Shown: in pieces, positions 54,690 through 64,000 of the stretch
Position numbering within the stretch: the first letter of the stretch is position 1
Layout: each line of letters opens with the position of its first letter
DNA from: Nannochloris sp. 'desiccata'
Lineage: Eukaryota; Chlorophyta; Trebouxiophyceae; Chlorellales; Chlorellaceae
Direction: 5' to 3'
Length of the DNA: 64,000 nucleotides
NCBI GenBank assembly: GCA_019044685.2
Contig: JAGTXX020000010.1
Location: 558,001 to 622,000, forward strand
The notes under the pieces: generated by a model
The model's database searches: none
What the model saw: only the letters and a program-made list of their open reading frames with translations
What the model was told of the DNA's origin: nothing
Made by a program: the position numbers and the translations under genes

Positions 54690-56717
54690 ATGGTGGCAAG
54701 GAGCAACAATATGCGGAGAAAACTTCTGCTTCTCTTAGGTGTTTTTTCAATATTTTTGCGAGCAAGCTCGCAACCTTCAGAGCCGCGTGACACCTTTGTC
54801 GGCAATTTACTACAAAAATATAATGAGACGGTATCTAGGAACATTGTTCAAAACTATGCGTGCTCCCGCGCTCCTGTAGGTAGCTATTATTCGAGCCATT
54901 ATGCAGCAGTCGACATAAATGAGCATCCAGAAGCCTGTGGGAGGTAAGAAACACGCTTATCTTTAAATATATTAATCCCACATATTTACCAATTGAGATA
55001 TCAACCGCGCGCGGCTCTGAAAACGCCCTGCATGTTTGATTTATTTTAAATTTTGCACTTGTTTTTGCACCAAAAAAATTCTGGCTGGGCCCTTTGGACT
55101 TATTTCTTCTTCCTTCCTTCTTTTATTTTCCCTTTCAGATGTCTTCAAGCTACCTGTGTAGATCGCACCCAATGCAGAAGCCCTTTTCTCAACGTCACTG
55201 TAGTAGTTATTGATGACTGCCCTGGCTGTGGTGAGGGTGCCGTCGCTATGAATTCTCTTGCTGTTCGAGAACTCACAGGCAGAAGTCTTGAAACTGAAGA
55301 AGTGCAAGTAGAATGGACTTTATTTGAATGTTCAGCCACAACAGAAGTATCTGTGCCTCCCCCTCCTTCTCCCCGCTCTCCTCCTCCACCTGCGCCAGCT
55401 CCGCCAGCGCCAGCTGTGGTGGTGCTTGCCACACCTGCTCCAGAGGAGGAGCTACCACTCCAAGGAGAAGAGGTTAAAGCTGCACCGGCATCTTCTCCTG
55501 CAGTGGAGGAAAATACGGTAGTACAGGTAGTGCCTACTCCTTCACCAGAGGTAGAAGAAAGAGTAGAAGAAAGAGTAGAAGAGCTTGTCCCTGTGCCTGA
55601 AACAGAACTTTTGGCAGCAGTAGCTGTCGAGGAAACCGCCGTACCTGTGCCAGCCCCTGAGCTTGAAGTAACCCCACAGCCACAGCCACAGCCACAGCCA
55701 CAGCCCTCTCAATCTGAAATGACTCCTGCTACGACACCTGCATCTGATTTACAAGCACCTTCTCCAGAGCAGGAACCCCTCGTAGTAGACGTAGAACCTG
55801 TAACCCCCATACCAAGAGTAGAAGAAAATGTTACTCGGCTTTCCACCGTCGCTCCACCTGCTCCGTACCCTCCACCACCACCTCCTCAGGCTGCTCCTCA
55901 GGCTGCAGTAGAAGAAGAAATTCAAAAGCAACAAGAACAAGCTCCTCAGCAAGAAAATAATCAACAGGGGCAACAGGGAGAAGACGTAGAAACTGAAGAA
56001 GCTGTTTATGGTCTGCCAGGCGACGATGTACTCACCCTTCCCCGAGTTGGTAGAGTTGGTCTCGCTATTCCATTTGACTACCAACCTTTCCCTAAACAAG
56101 CCTTTGCCAACATTGCATGTGGCTTTGCCTCTGTGAGCACCCATTTCAAAACTCATTTCGCTGGTATGTCAAGTTTTAGTGGTCAAAATGAGAATGCATG
56201 CGGGAGCTGCCTGGCCGTCCGATGCGCCGACCCTTCACAGTGTCCTTATGGTACGGAGACTGTAGTACAAATAGTAGATACGTGTCAAACATGCGGAGTG
56301 AATGGTGTGAATATCAGCCCAGATGCGTTAAAGGCTGTTATGTGGGGAGAAAATTTTGGCAGTGGTTACGGTGATTTTTCAGACGTGATGGTGACCTGGA
56401 GAAAGGTGCCGTGCCGTAGTAAGACCGAAGGCTCTATGTATTTACATGTACTAAATGGAGCTACAGATAATGAATATTATGCTCAAATGAGTTTGAGTAA
56501 TGCTGCACAGGAAATTGCTGAAATTCGTATTAACGGACAAAGTTTAACAAGAATGACGGGCATTGGGGGTGGCAGGTGGGAATGGCAAAACAATGGAAAT
56601 AAGTTAAATATGAGCTTGCCTGCGGTGCTTGAAGTGACTGGAATGGATGGGAAAGTGATGAAAATGGAGCTCCAGAAGTTTGAGAGCCAAGAACTGCCTT
56701 CTGGAGGTCAACTCTAG
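54690..56717 (+). CDS. Secreted expansin-like protein 3 with two barrel modules and a Pro-rich linker
   Basis: Exons 54690-54943 and 55139-56717 join AG|A and give 610 residues. After a signal peptide (MRRKLLLLLGVFSIFLRASS) comes a first double-psi barrel (NYACSRAPVGSYYSSHYAAV, CGRCLQATC, VVIDDCPGCGEGAVAMN) ending VEWTLFECS. It has no CBM63-like part. A ~240-residue linker follows, rich in Pro, Glu, Val and Gln. It has a PPPPSPRSPPPPAPAPPAP block typical of green hydroxyproline-rich glycoproteins and a PQ repeat. A second complete expansin unit follows: NIACGFASVSTHF, CGSCLAVRC, VVQIVDTCQTCGVNG, then a CBM63-like domain (IRINGQSLTRMTGIGGGRWE). The two-module layout is unusual. Confidence 0.83.
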
Positions 56718-57099
56718 AGAATAAATTTTACAAAATAAAAAATTTCAAAAATCTCGTTGGGTGTTTCGATTCAGGCAATTTTCGATCATTTTTGAAAGGA
56801 AAATAAACTTTGCCCCCTTTGCTCTGCTTTTGTGTGTGTGTTTGTGTTATCCCTTTAAGTATATGGTTAGATACTGTAGCGTAATTATATTTGAATGTGT
56901 GTGGCCTAATAGCGAATTGTTAAGAGATAGAAATCAAGAAATATTTTCTTTAGCCGCCATTTGGAAGCCAGCCTGCAGCTGTACTCCAGCGGCAAGGGCA
57001 GAGGCATTAGCGTAGGCAAGCGTAAAAGCTCTTCAAGCACCCTTATTTTCTACAATAGCGTTTATCTTAGAGTCGTTTTTCAACTTAATTACTGCAACC

Positions 57100-57774
57100 A
57101 TGGCGCGACAAAGGACCTCGTTTCTGTTCTTCTTTGCAGTTTTAAGCATCAGCCAGTTAAATTTTTGTGCTGTCCAAGCTCAGGCCCCTGAAGCTGGAAT
57201 TCAACCTATTTCCGCTGAAGAAGCTATGGATTTACCTGCCCCGCCTCCTCCACCTTTTGAAGAGACGGCTGTGAGCCCTATAGGTCTTGCTAGTGGTGCT
57301 GTTGCTGCAGAGCTAGGACCCATTCCTCCAGCAGCACCTGATACCACTGCTGCTGCGGATGCAACACAACCTCCCTCTATGGAAGCAGATACTATCCCTT
57401 CTCCAACACCTGAAGATGTCACTGAAGTTGCTGCACTGCAGCCTCCTAGGGATGAGCCTGCTGAGCCTACTCAGGAACAGGTGGCAATAGAAAGCACGAC
57501 TTCTGGCCCGGCACCAGTTCCTGCTCCTGAACCCGTGACCACGCCTCCTCCAACGCCGCCTGTACTTGCAGCACCTGTCACCATTACCGAGGATCCTTTA
57601 CCCGCAGAAGAAGAAGAAGAAGAAGAAGCCGCTGAACCTGCACCCGCGCCAGCACCTGCTCCCTCTGAGGCTCCCCCTGTGGCTGTGAGTGGACCCAGAG
57701 AAGTAGCTATTAGTGGACCTCGAGATCGAGCTCCTGATACAGAGTCTGCGACTACAATTGCTCAAGCTGGTTAG
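57100..57774 (+). CDS. Secreted Pro/Ala/Glu-rich matrix protein
   Basis: A single exon encodes 224 residues. A signal peptide (MARQRTSFLFFFAVLSISQL, ending near VQAQ) is followed by low-complexity sequence rich in Pro, Ala, Glu, Thr and Val. Notable parts are LPAPPPPPFEETAV, a run of seven Glu and an alternating Ala-Pro stretch. There are no cysteines after the signal region and no folded domain. The composition matches the linkers of the neighbouring expansin-like proteins, so it may be a related matrix component or a linker-only relative. Prolines could be hydroxylated and glycosylated. Confidence 0.7.
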   Translation: MARQRTSFLFFFAVLSISQLNFCAVQAQAPEAGIQPISAEEAMDLPAPPPPPFEETAVSPIGLASGAVAAELGPIPPAAPDTTAAADATQPPSMEADTIPSPTPEDVTEVAALQPPRDEPAEPTQEQVAIESTTSGPAPVPAPEPVTTPPPTPPVLAAPVTITEDPLPAEEEEEEEAAEPAPAPAPAPSEAPPVAVSGPREVAISGPRDRAPDTESATTIAQAG

Positions 57775-58015
57775 AAAACAACGTAAATTTTTGTCGAGGT
57801 AGGAGGGAAAACAGAAACAAAATCTCATAGTTTGCCAATACAAGGGTGGCTGCATAAAAATTGTATATAAAATACGTTGTTCGAAAAAATAAAACAGTTA
57901 CATATATATGTGTGATACTGATTGTATATATTTTGATGTAAATACTAAACTCTGTAAACCCAACAGACAATGCCGCTCATTATGATAAGCAAAGAGGGTA
58001 AACCATTCATTTATT

Positions 58016-61000
58016 TTAATTTCTAAACTTTGCAAATTTGGAAGGGCCCGCTCGCCTTCCTCCTCTGCCACCTCTCCCACCACCAGCACCACCTCTCGTT
58101 GAATATTCTAAATATTTCAACCCGTGACCACCAGAAAGCATCGCCATGTTACCAACCACTCTTTTCGAAGCAACACCACCACCAGGCCGCCTCTCTGCTA
58201 AACCATCACCACCATCAGGCAGCTCTTCTGCAGCAATCTCAGCTTCTGTAGCATGCAGCACAGCAGCTAATAAATCCAGCTGGTCATCTTGAGAAGATAA
58301 CAACAGTTGACTCGTATCACCAGCAACTACCCCTGCGGCTTCTAACAAAGAAGGAATTACTTTATAAGCATACCCTTGGTCTATTAAAAATTGTTGTCTT
58401 TTGGAAGTAAAATACACTTCCTGTGTATCTGTAGATACGAGAGAATAAAAAAATGCGTCAAACTCTTCACCAGGGTTGACTCCACTACCAGCTCTAGCTT
58501 TTTTCTTGCGCAAAATACGGCCTAATCGCTGCGCTTCTTGTCTACGAGAGCCACCATGGGAGGAAATTTGAATCAACACATTCGCTTCGGGAATATCGAG
58601 TGAGTTATCCCCAATTTTTGATAAAAACACAGTATTCACCGCAGAACTGGTTTTGAAAGCATGTAAAACACGTGTTCTTTCCTGATGGCCTGTGCCTCCA
58701 TAGAGAAATGGTTTCTTCATTCTGACAGCATATTCGCGAAGCGCGAATAAATTATCAGAAAAAACAATCACCTTGTCACCTCGATTTTCGTGATATTGAA
58801 CTAAATATTGACACGCACGCACTTTTGATGGATTCATAACGTACAAAAGTTGTTTTTGACCACCTGTTCTTTCTTTTCTGCGATATTCTCTCATAAATTC
58901 TGGAGTCATAGGGCACCACACCTCGGCGCACTGCACATTTGCGATATGCCCTGCCCGGGTCAAATCCAGCCAATTTGCTTCATACAATTTCGGCCCAATT
59001 AAAAAATTTAAATCAGTAATCAACTGATCTTCCCTGACCAAAGTTGCAGTCAGCCCAAGCTTGCAGTGCGCTTTCACGATACCAAGCACTCTTCGAAACA
59101 TCTGTGCAGGGACTACGTGGACTTCATCTAATAAGATTAAACCCCATTCTCGTGACATTATATCATTCATAATACGTTGACTCTCTTCAGAACGTCTTCC
59201 CGAGTACGCAACCATGGTGTAGGTGGTAATACAAATACCCGCGCCACTCCCTGCAAACCACTCGTGTTTATCTGCAGTAAATCGACAAATCTGATCATCA
59301 CGTAAGGTCGTCCAGAGCTGAAATTGATACTTCCATTGATCTACAGATACAGCATTTGTGCACAAACACAAACAGGACTTTCGAATTCTCGCTGCCGCCG
59401 AGACGCCAACGAGAGACTTTCCAGCGCCACAAGGTAAAACAATGATGCCTGACCGAGCACGGGAGTTGCCAAACATCTTACTGAGAGACTTTTCTTGGTA
59501 TGGGCGATGTTTTACGTGTGGCTTGAGTTCAAAATTGAGGGTGGGGTTTGTAGTGTCACCTCGGAAATCATATTCTTCAAGCATAGGATAATTTAAACCA
59601 CCTGGAAGACAGCGTTGTTTGACGTGTTCGACTTGAGAACCTTGGATTTCGAAAGAATGGGTTTCTTTTTCAGGGTCTTCTTCGGCGGCAGCGTCAAGAA
59701 GGTAGGCAGATTTCTGGTTTTTATTTCCAGGTCGGTGATGGTTTTGAGGAAGGGTTGCTGTAGCTGTAGAAGAAGGACCAGCACCAGCTGTATCAGTCTC
59801 CATTGGAGCTATTCCCTTACCACTACCACTCCCATTACCACCAGCAGTAACCCCAGCACCATGAACCCCTCCCCCACCAGCAGCGGCCATGGCGGTGACC
59901 ATGGCCTCTTCTTCCTCTTGAGCTATACCTGCATCCCCCTCTTCCTCTATTTGCTCTTCTCCAGTGAGATCTATATCTCCTACAGCAGCTAAAGTATCTA
60001 CAGCACGATCTTTCAACGCACGACCAACAACAAACTGCGCGGCACCACCACCATTGCCACCGCTCTCGCCATGAGCAATGGCATGAACAACCCTGGCTTT
60101 CTTGATAGTTTCATCCTTTAGTAGCTTTTTTAATACCTCAGGATACGGCGACTCTACAAAGAATGCATTCTTTTGTAATACAAGTTTGACTTTCCCGTAA
60201 TTTTCCGTTGACTCTCGTACAAACCACCGTATTTCACTCGGTAAACGAGTTTTCGAAAGTCGATCTAGTACACCTACAATCGTACTCGTGTCTAGTCCAA
60301 TTGACACAGCAGCGTATAGAGAATGTGGCGTCAGCATGTATTCGTGTATACATTCTGGTCGAGAGACCGGTTCAGCCACTGCTATGAGAAAATCGTACGC
60401 TTGTTTATACACAGGACTGAATGTTTCTAAGAAAACCCGGCCGTCGGGACACACCCACAAAGGTCTATTCTGGTGATCTGGCTTTAGCTCTAGGTCACTA
60501 AAATCGTGGAATTCTTCATCAGCCGCACCGAGAATGTATGCCCCGTCTTCAGCTTCAGCTTGTGAATCGTAATCGGCTTCTAAATCGAACTCTGCAGCTT
60601 CAAGTTCTTCATCCTCATCATCATCTGATTCAATAATGAACTGACTATTAGCACCGCGTTTTTTCTTTTTAGAGGCAGCAGCAGCAGCAGCGACTGTCCC
60701 AGGAGCGCGTGGTTTACGTGAGATAATAGAAGCAGCGTTTGCTTTGTTAGCTGCTTTGGTAGAACGACGACGAGTTCTTGTACCAGTTGCAGCAGCTGTT
60801 TTTCTTGATTTTTTTCCGCCAGTACCGTCATCTTCTTCTTCTTCCTCCCAATCCTCTTCTTCTATCTCGTCGTCATCGTTAATAAAGTCCTCATCCTCAC
60901 TGTTGACGTAATCATCTTCACTGTACGCTGCATCGTCGTCAGCTGTGAGGTCAATAGCCATGTCATTCTGTTGTTTGGCTTTGCCTTGACGGGAGCGGCG

Positions 61001-61227
61001 CTGATTTTGTTTTGGTTTAGATGGAGGTGCTGTTGGGGCTGTTGCAGTGCCGGCACTGCTTGCGAGCTTTAATTTTATTTTTGGAGGAGCTGTATTAGTG
61101 GAGAAATTTAGAAAGGAAGGTTAGATGAACTGTTTAAGTAACTTTGATTAGAGAAGATTCAATTAAATAGGGGCTCCTCTGAAGAGCGAATCAACAAAAT
61201 AAACGCACCTCCTCCGGTTCCTTCCAT
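58016..61227 (-). CDS. XPB: TFIIH DNA helicase/translocase XPB (ERCC3)
   Basis: Exons 61209-61227 and 58016-61089 join G|CT and give 1030 residues. XPB is the 3'-5' translocase of TFIIH that opens promoters and DNA lesions for transcription and nucleotide excision repair. The core has the Walker A LPCGAGKS, the DEVH box ILLDEVHVVPA, the RED motif TLVREDQL, IVFSDN and the QRLGRILR motif VI. The family N-terminal part (NRPLWVCPDGRVFLETFSPV) is present. The protein is longer than the usual ~780: the first ~160 residues are acidic and Lys/Ala-rich, and a ~130-residue Gly/Thr/Glu insert precedes the helicase core. It is head to head with a UBE2H-type gene. Confidence 0.95.
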
Positions 61228-61713
61228 CGTGTTCAGTTATCTTGCATGCATTAGGGAAGCGGCTGGTCTTCAGCAAGCTTTAATTTGTAGACAAAACTTG
61301 AAGATTGATTTGATAAAAGTGATCTCAGCAAGTAGTAATGTGCCCTTTTGAGCTTTATGCACGAGGGATAGGATCTCAAATATTTAGAAAATAATATGCA
61401 TGATTCAATTTAACCTCAGTTCATAAGGGGCCCTCTCGAAGAACAGTGAACTGTGGTTCAGTTGTTCCAGCTTCCTTATTTCATATTCCTAAAATCTGAA
61501 GCTCATTAACCATAGCTATTGTAATTTACACGTGAGCAAGTCCTTGCCTCTACTAGGAGCATAGCATAGAACCTTGGCTTAAACTCTTTGGACTCAATAA
61601 CTTCGCGACTCTGAATTGATCGTTTCGAAGAGTTTTTTGTGTTCCGCACCAAGCCCACTATTATATCACATTTTTACCACTATCGCCCCCCATTTAGAGA
61701 GTTAGAGTGGCAA
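61228..61713. promoter_or_regulatory. Divergent promoter region between XPB and the UBE2H-type gene
   Basis: About 490 bp separate the two start codons. It must hold both promoters. I see no coding frame and no clear TATA box. The last 60 bp before the UBE2H start contain the pyrimidine-rich CTATCGCCCCCC. Confidence 0.4.
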
Positions 61714-62658
61714 ATGGCATCAGCAAGTCCTAGCAAACGTCGCGAAATGGACGTCATGAAGCTCAGTGAGTGAACTTTGAAATTCATTTAATTGTCTTGG
61801 ACCTTATGCTACGATATCGCTATTTCAGCGTAGTACATTCTCTTTGATAACCACGAAACTACCCACGAAGCTGTTGAGCAAGCCTGCAACGAGTATTTCT
61901 CCCCTTATTTGTGACCCCTCTCATTCCCATCATTAAATCCTTCCCCGCCCTCCCCTCCGCCCATTTCCCCCCCTTTGCAGTGATGACCGATTTTAAAGTT
62001 GATCTAGTCGAGGATAATATCTCCGAAATGAACATAGAATTCAAAGGCCCTCCCGATAGTAAGTAGAAAAGGAAATTTACTCTCTCCTCTATGTGTATAT
62101 ATAATTTGAATTCCTTGCAAAAAAATATTTAAAAAAATTCTTTTTCCCGCTCTGCCGCTCACCCTTCTTTTCTTTCTTTTTATTCATCTCTCTCTCTCTA
62201 CAGGTCCATACGAAGGCGGTGTCTGGAAAGTTCACGTTGAACTTCCAGAAGCTTACCCTTACAAATCCCCGTCCATCGGCTTTGTAAACAAAATTTTTCA
62301 CCCGAACATTGATGAGAGCGCTGGCTCGGTCTGTTTGGATGTGATCAATCAAACCTGGAGTCCAATGTTTGACTTGGTCAACGTTTTTGAAACGTTCCTC
62401 CCTCAGCTGCTACTCTACCCCAACGCATCAGACCCGTTAAATGGAGAAGCTGCTGCGTTGCATATGAGAGATCCCGAGGCGTATAAAAAGAAAGTCAAAG
62501 AATATGTTGACCGGTTTGCAAAACCAGAAGATGTGACCGCTTTAGAAAGGACGGGTAAAAAGCAGGGTGGTGGAGAAGAAGGGGATGAGAGTGATAGTGA
62601 AAATGGGTTTTTAAGTAGTAGTGATGAAGACGAACCCGCAGGAGGAATGGATACATAG
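61714..62658 (+). CDS. UBE2H: Ubiquitin-conjugating enzyme E2 of the UBE2H/UBC8 type
   Basis: Three exons (61714-61765, 61981-62058, 62204-62658) keep phase and give 194 residues. The N-terminus [13 protein letters not shown] matches UBE2H. The UBC fold follows, with [20 protein letters not shown] and the catalytic cysteine in [17 protein letters not shown]. The C-terminus is an acidic Asp/Glu/Ser tail ([18 protein letters not shown]) typical of this group. In yeast and animals this E2 works with the GID/CTLH ligase on metabolic enzymes. Length is close to the 183 of human UBE2H. Confidence 0.94.
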
Positions 62659-63171
62659 AAAGAAACAAAAAGTTTTTTTTTTAAACTTTCCAGTTTTTCC
62701 ACCGTCATTGCCATCGGTTTGCCGGATGCATTTTTCTTTCTTTCTTTTCCCTTTTTTCTGCATTCTTTTTGTTTCTTTTCTCTTACTGTGGTAATTCTTG
62801 CATTCCTAGCGTTCTCTTGTATAGTAGTCCCCTTCCCCCTTCATTATATATATATATAATATATATACAACCAACAACAACAACGACGGTCTTCTTTCCT
62901 TCTAACCAAAGAAACTAAAAATTCCTCGCTTCTCCCCTTGTCATAACTTCTCTTCCTCTTTTTCTCGCTAATTCGGCTTTCTACAATCAAACAAAGCTCG
63001 TTAAAGTCATGGTACTCGTATTGTGATGTAGCAATATAAAAATTCAATGTATACTACAAGGTTGAAAAAAACAAAAAGAATGCAGAAAAAACATCAAATA
63101 GTATCCGTAAGGTACAAAAGTAAGAAAATTGTATTCAGATTACTCTCTAGGATGGGCAGAGAATCTTTAAA
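62659..63171. other. 3' flanks of UBE2H and separase with an AT microsatellite
   Basis: The interval between convergent stops is pyrimidine-rich and contains an (AT)n tract near 62846-62868 (TATATATATATATAATATAT). No gene is seen. Confidence 0.6.
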
Positions 63172-64000
63172 CTATTTAGATATCATTACAGTAGTCGGCA
63201 CACCGTAGCATACTGGAGCAGCGCCAATCAAACACGGAAGCTTACACGCCCCTCGTGCTGCTGCCACAGCTGCAGCCACATCCCCACTCCTGGTAGTATT
63301 ACTAATTTTACTACTGTCTTTATTATTACTACTACTACTACTACTACTATCACCATCAAACCATTTCATCAAAACAGCTTGTGCAAATCGATCAATATCT
63401 CTATCGGTGACATCCCAAAGATTCGCCACTGCTGCAGGACAGCCCGCTAAAAGGTAGGCCAACACAACACCAGTAGGCTCGTAGTAATAATGATACCTTT
63501 GCTGCTGCTGTTGTCTAGCTCTCCTCCCACCACTACAATTACTAGAGGATGAAGAAGAAGAGATCGAAGAAAAAGGGGAAATTGAGGTTTTACCACCTCC
63601 TCGCAGCCTACCACTACTACATCCCATCAGCAACGAAGCTGCACAACGAGGTAAGCCACGTAATTTTGCTGTGGGAATGTATTGTTCACCTCCACCATGG
63701 CCACAATAGACAAACAGCTCTTTTGACTGGAGCGCGTGGGCGAGCTCAGAGGAGGAAGGAGGTGAACCAGCACGACCACTCCAACCACGAAGTCCTTTAA
63801 ACCACGTTTCAAAAGTGTCTTGAGTGGATTGCAGATCACCACTAGGGTTGATGGTGTAATAGGCAGAAGAAAGGTCGACTTGTGGGGGTGCTGCTGCTGT
63901 TGTTGTTATTGCTGTTGCTTGAGCACTGGCAGAAGCAGCAGCGCAAGGAAGAGCATGTAAGCGATATATTTGCTGCAATACAAGTCCAGGAGCGCTTTCC
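63172..64000 (-). CDS. ESP1: Separase (C50 protease), C-terminal part, truncated by the window edge
   Basis: About 276 C-terminal residues are present and the frame stays open to the edge. Separase cuts cohesin at anaphase onset. The catalytic His lies in LFVYCGHGGGEQYIP and the catalytic Cys in AASLLMGCSSGRL, the two motifs of the CD-clan active site. LAGCPAAVANLWDVTDRDID after them is also typical. Between these come low-complexity inserts: a Ser-rich run, QQQQQ, and a second Ser run encoded by repeated AGT codons near 63325-63350. N-terminal regions are outside the window. Confidence 0.93.
   Translation of the reverse strand, partial: ESAPGLVLQQIYRLHALPCAAASASAQATAITTTAAAPPQVDLSSAYYTINPSGDLQSTQDTFETWFKGLRGWSGRAGSPPSSSELAHALQSKELFVYCGHGGGEQYIPTAKLRGLPRCAASLLMGCSSGRLRGGGKTSISPFSSISSSSSSSNCSGGRRARQQQQQRYHYYYEPTGVVLAYLLAGCPAAVANLWDVTDRDIDRFAQAVLMKWFDGDSSSSSSSNNKDSSKISNTTRSGDVAAAVAAARGACKLPCLIGAAPVCYGVPTTVMISK

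Overview
This window is nuclear DNA from a photosynthetic eukaryote, most likely a green-lineage (Viridiplantae) alga. Nearly every gene is split by short GT-AG introns, so a bacterium or organelle is excluded. Several proteins carry plastid-transit-like N-termini: an IGPS-fold protein, a RelA/SpoT homologue, RecA, a PAP/fibrillin and a small FAS1 protein. Expansin-like proteins and Pro/Ser-rich extracellular proteins point to the green lineage. Some 3' flanks contain TGTAA, the usual green-algal polyadenylation signal, but this is weak evidence. The species cannot be named from the sequence. Genes are dense, lie on both strands and are often head to head.

Layout. 1-0.7 kb: unresolved minus-strand exons at the edge. 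1.0-18.5 kb: housekeeping genes, namely branched-chain 2-oxoacid dehydrogenase E2, a degenerate IGPS-like plastid protein, a SNAPC5-like coiled-coil protein, DPM1, SEC31, a large polytopic membrane protein, UBC12, ribosomal protein uS19/S15 and a mitochondrial-carrier-family protein with an apparent 1-nt frameshift. 19.7-26.5 kb: a plastid RelA/SpoT homologue with a decayed hydrolase, a DUF2358-like plastid protein, LTO1 and a four-CBS protein. 26.8-28.9 kb: a degenerate stretch with FAS1-like remnants around a frameshifted plastid-targeted gene. 29.4-35.9 kb: NDUFA12, a DUF427 protein, a fibrillin, a LEA-like protein, RecA and a UBTD-like protein. 37.4-48.0 kb: a plastid FAS1 protein, a zinc-ribbon protein, a RING E3, a DHHC palmitoyltransferase, a RAMP4-like protein and importin-7/8.

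48.7-57.8 kb is the most unusual part. Two neighbouring lipid-transfer genes (ACD11/CPTP-type and GLTP-type) are followed by an extracellular-matrix cluster. It holds three expansin-like genes, one of them with two double-psi beta-barrel modules joined by a long Pro/Glu-rich linker, and a secreted Pro/Ala/Glu-rich protein. This looks like a local family expansion for wall or matrix remodelling. 58.0-64.0 kb: XPB/ERCC3, a UBE2H-type E2 and the C-terminal part of separase, which runs off the right edge.

Splice junctions were inferred by hand from GT-AG consensus, phase continuity and protein similarity. First exons and untranslated regions are the least certain parts.
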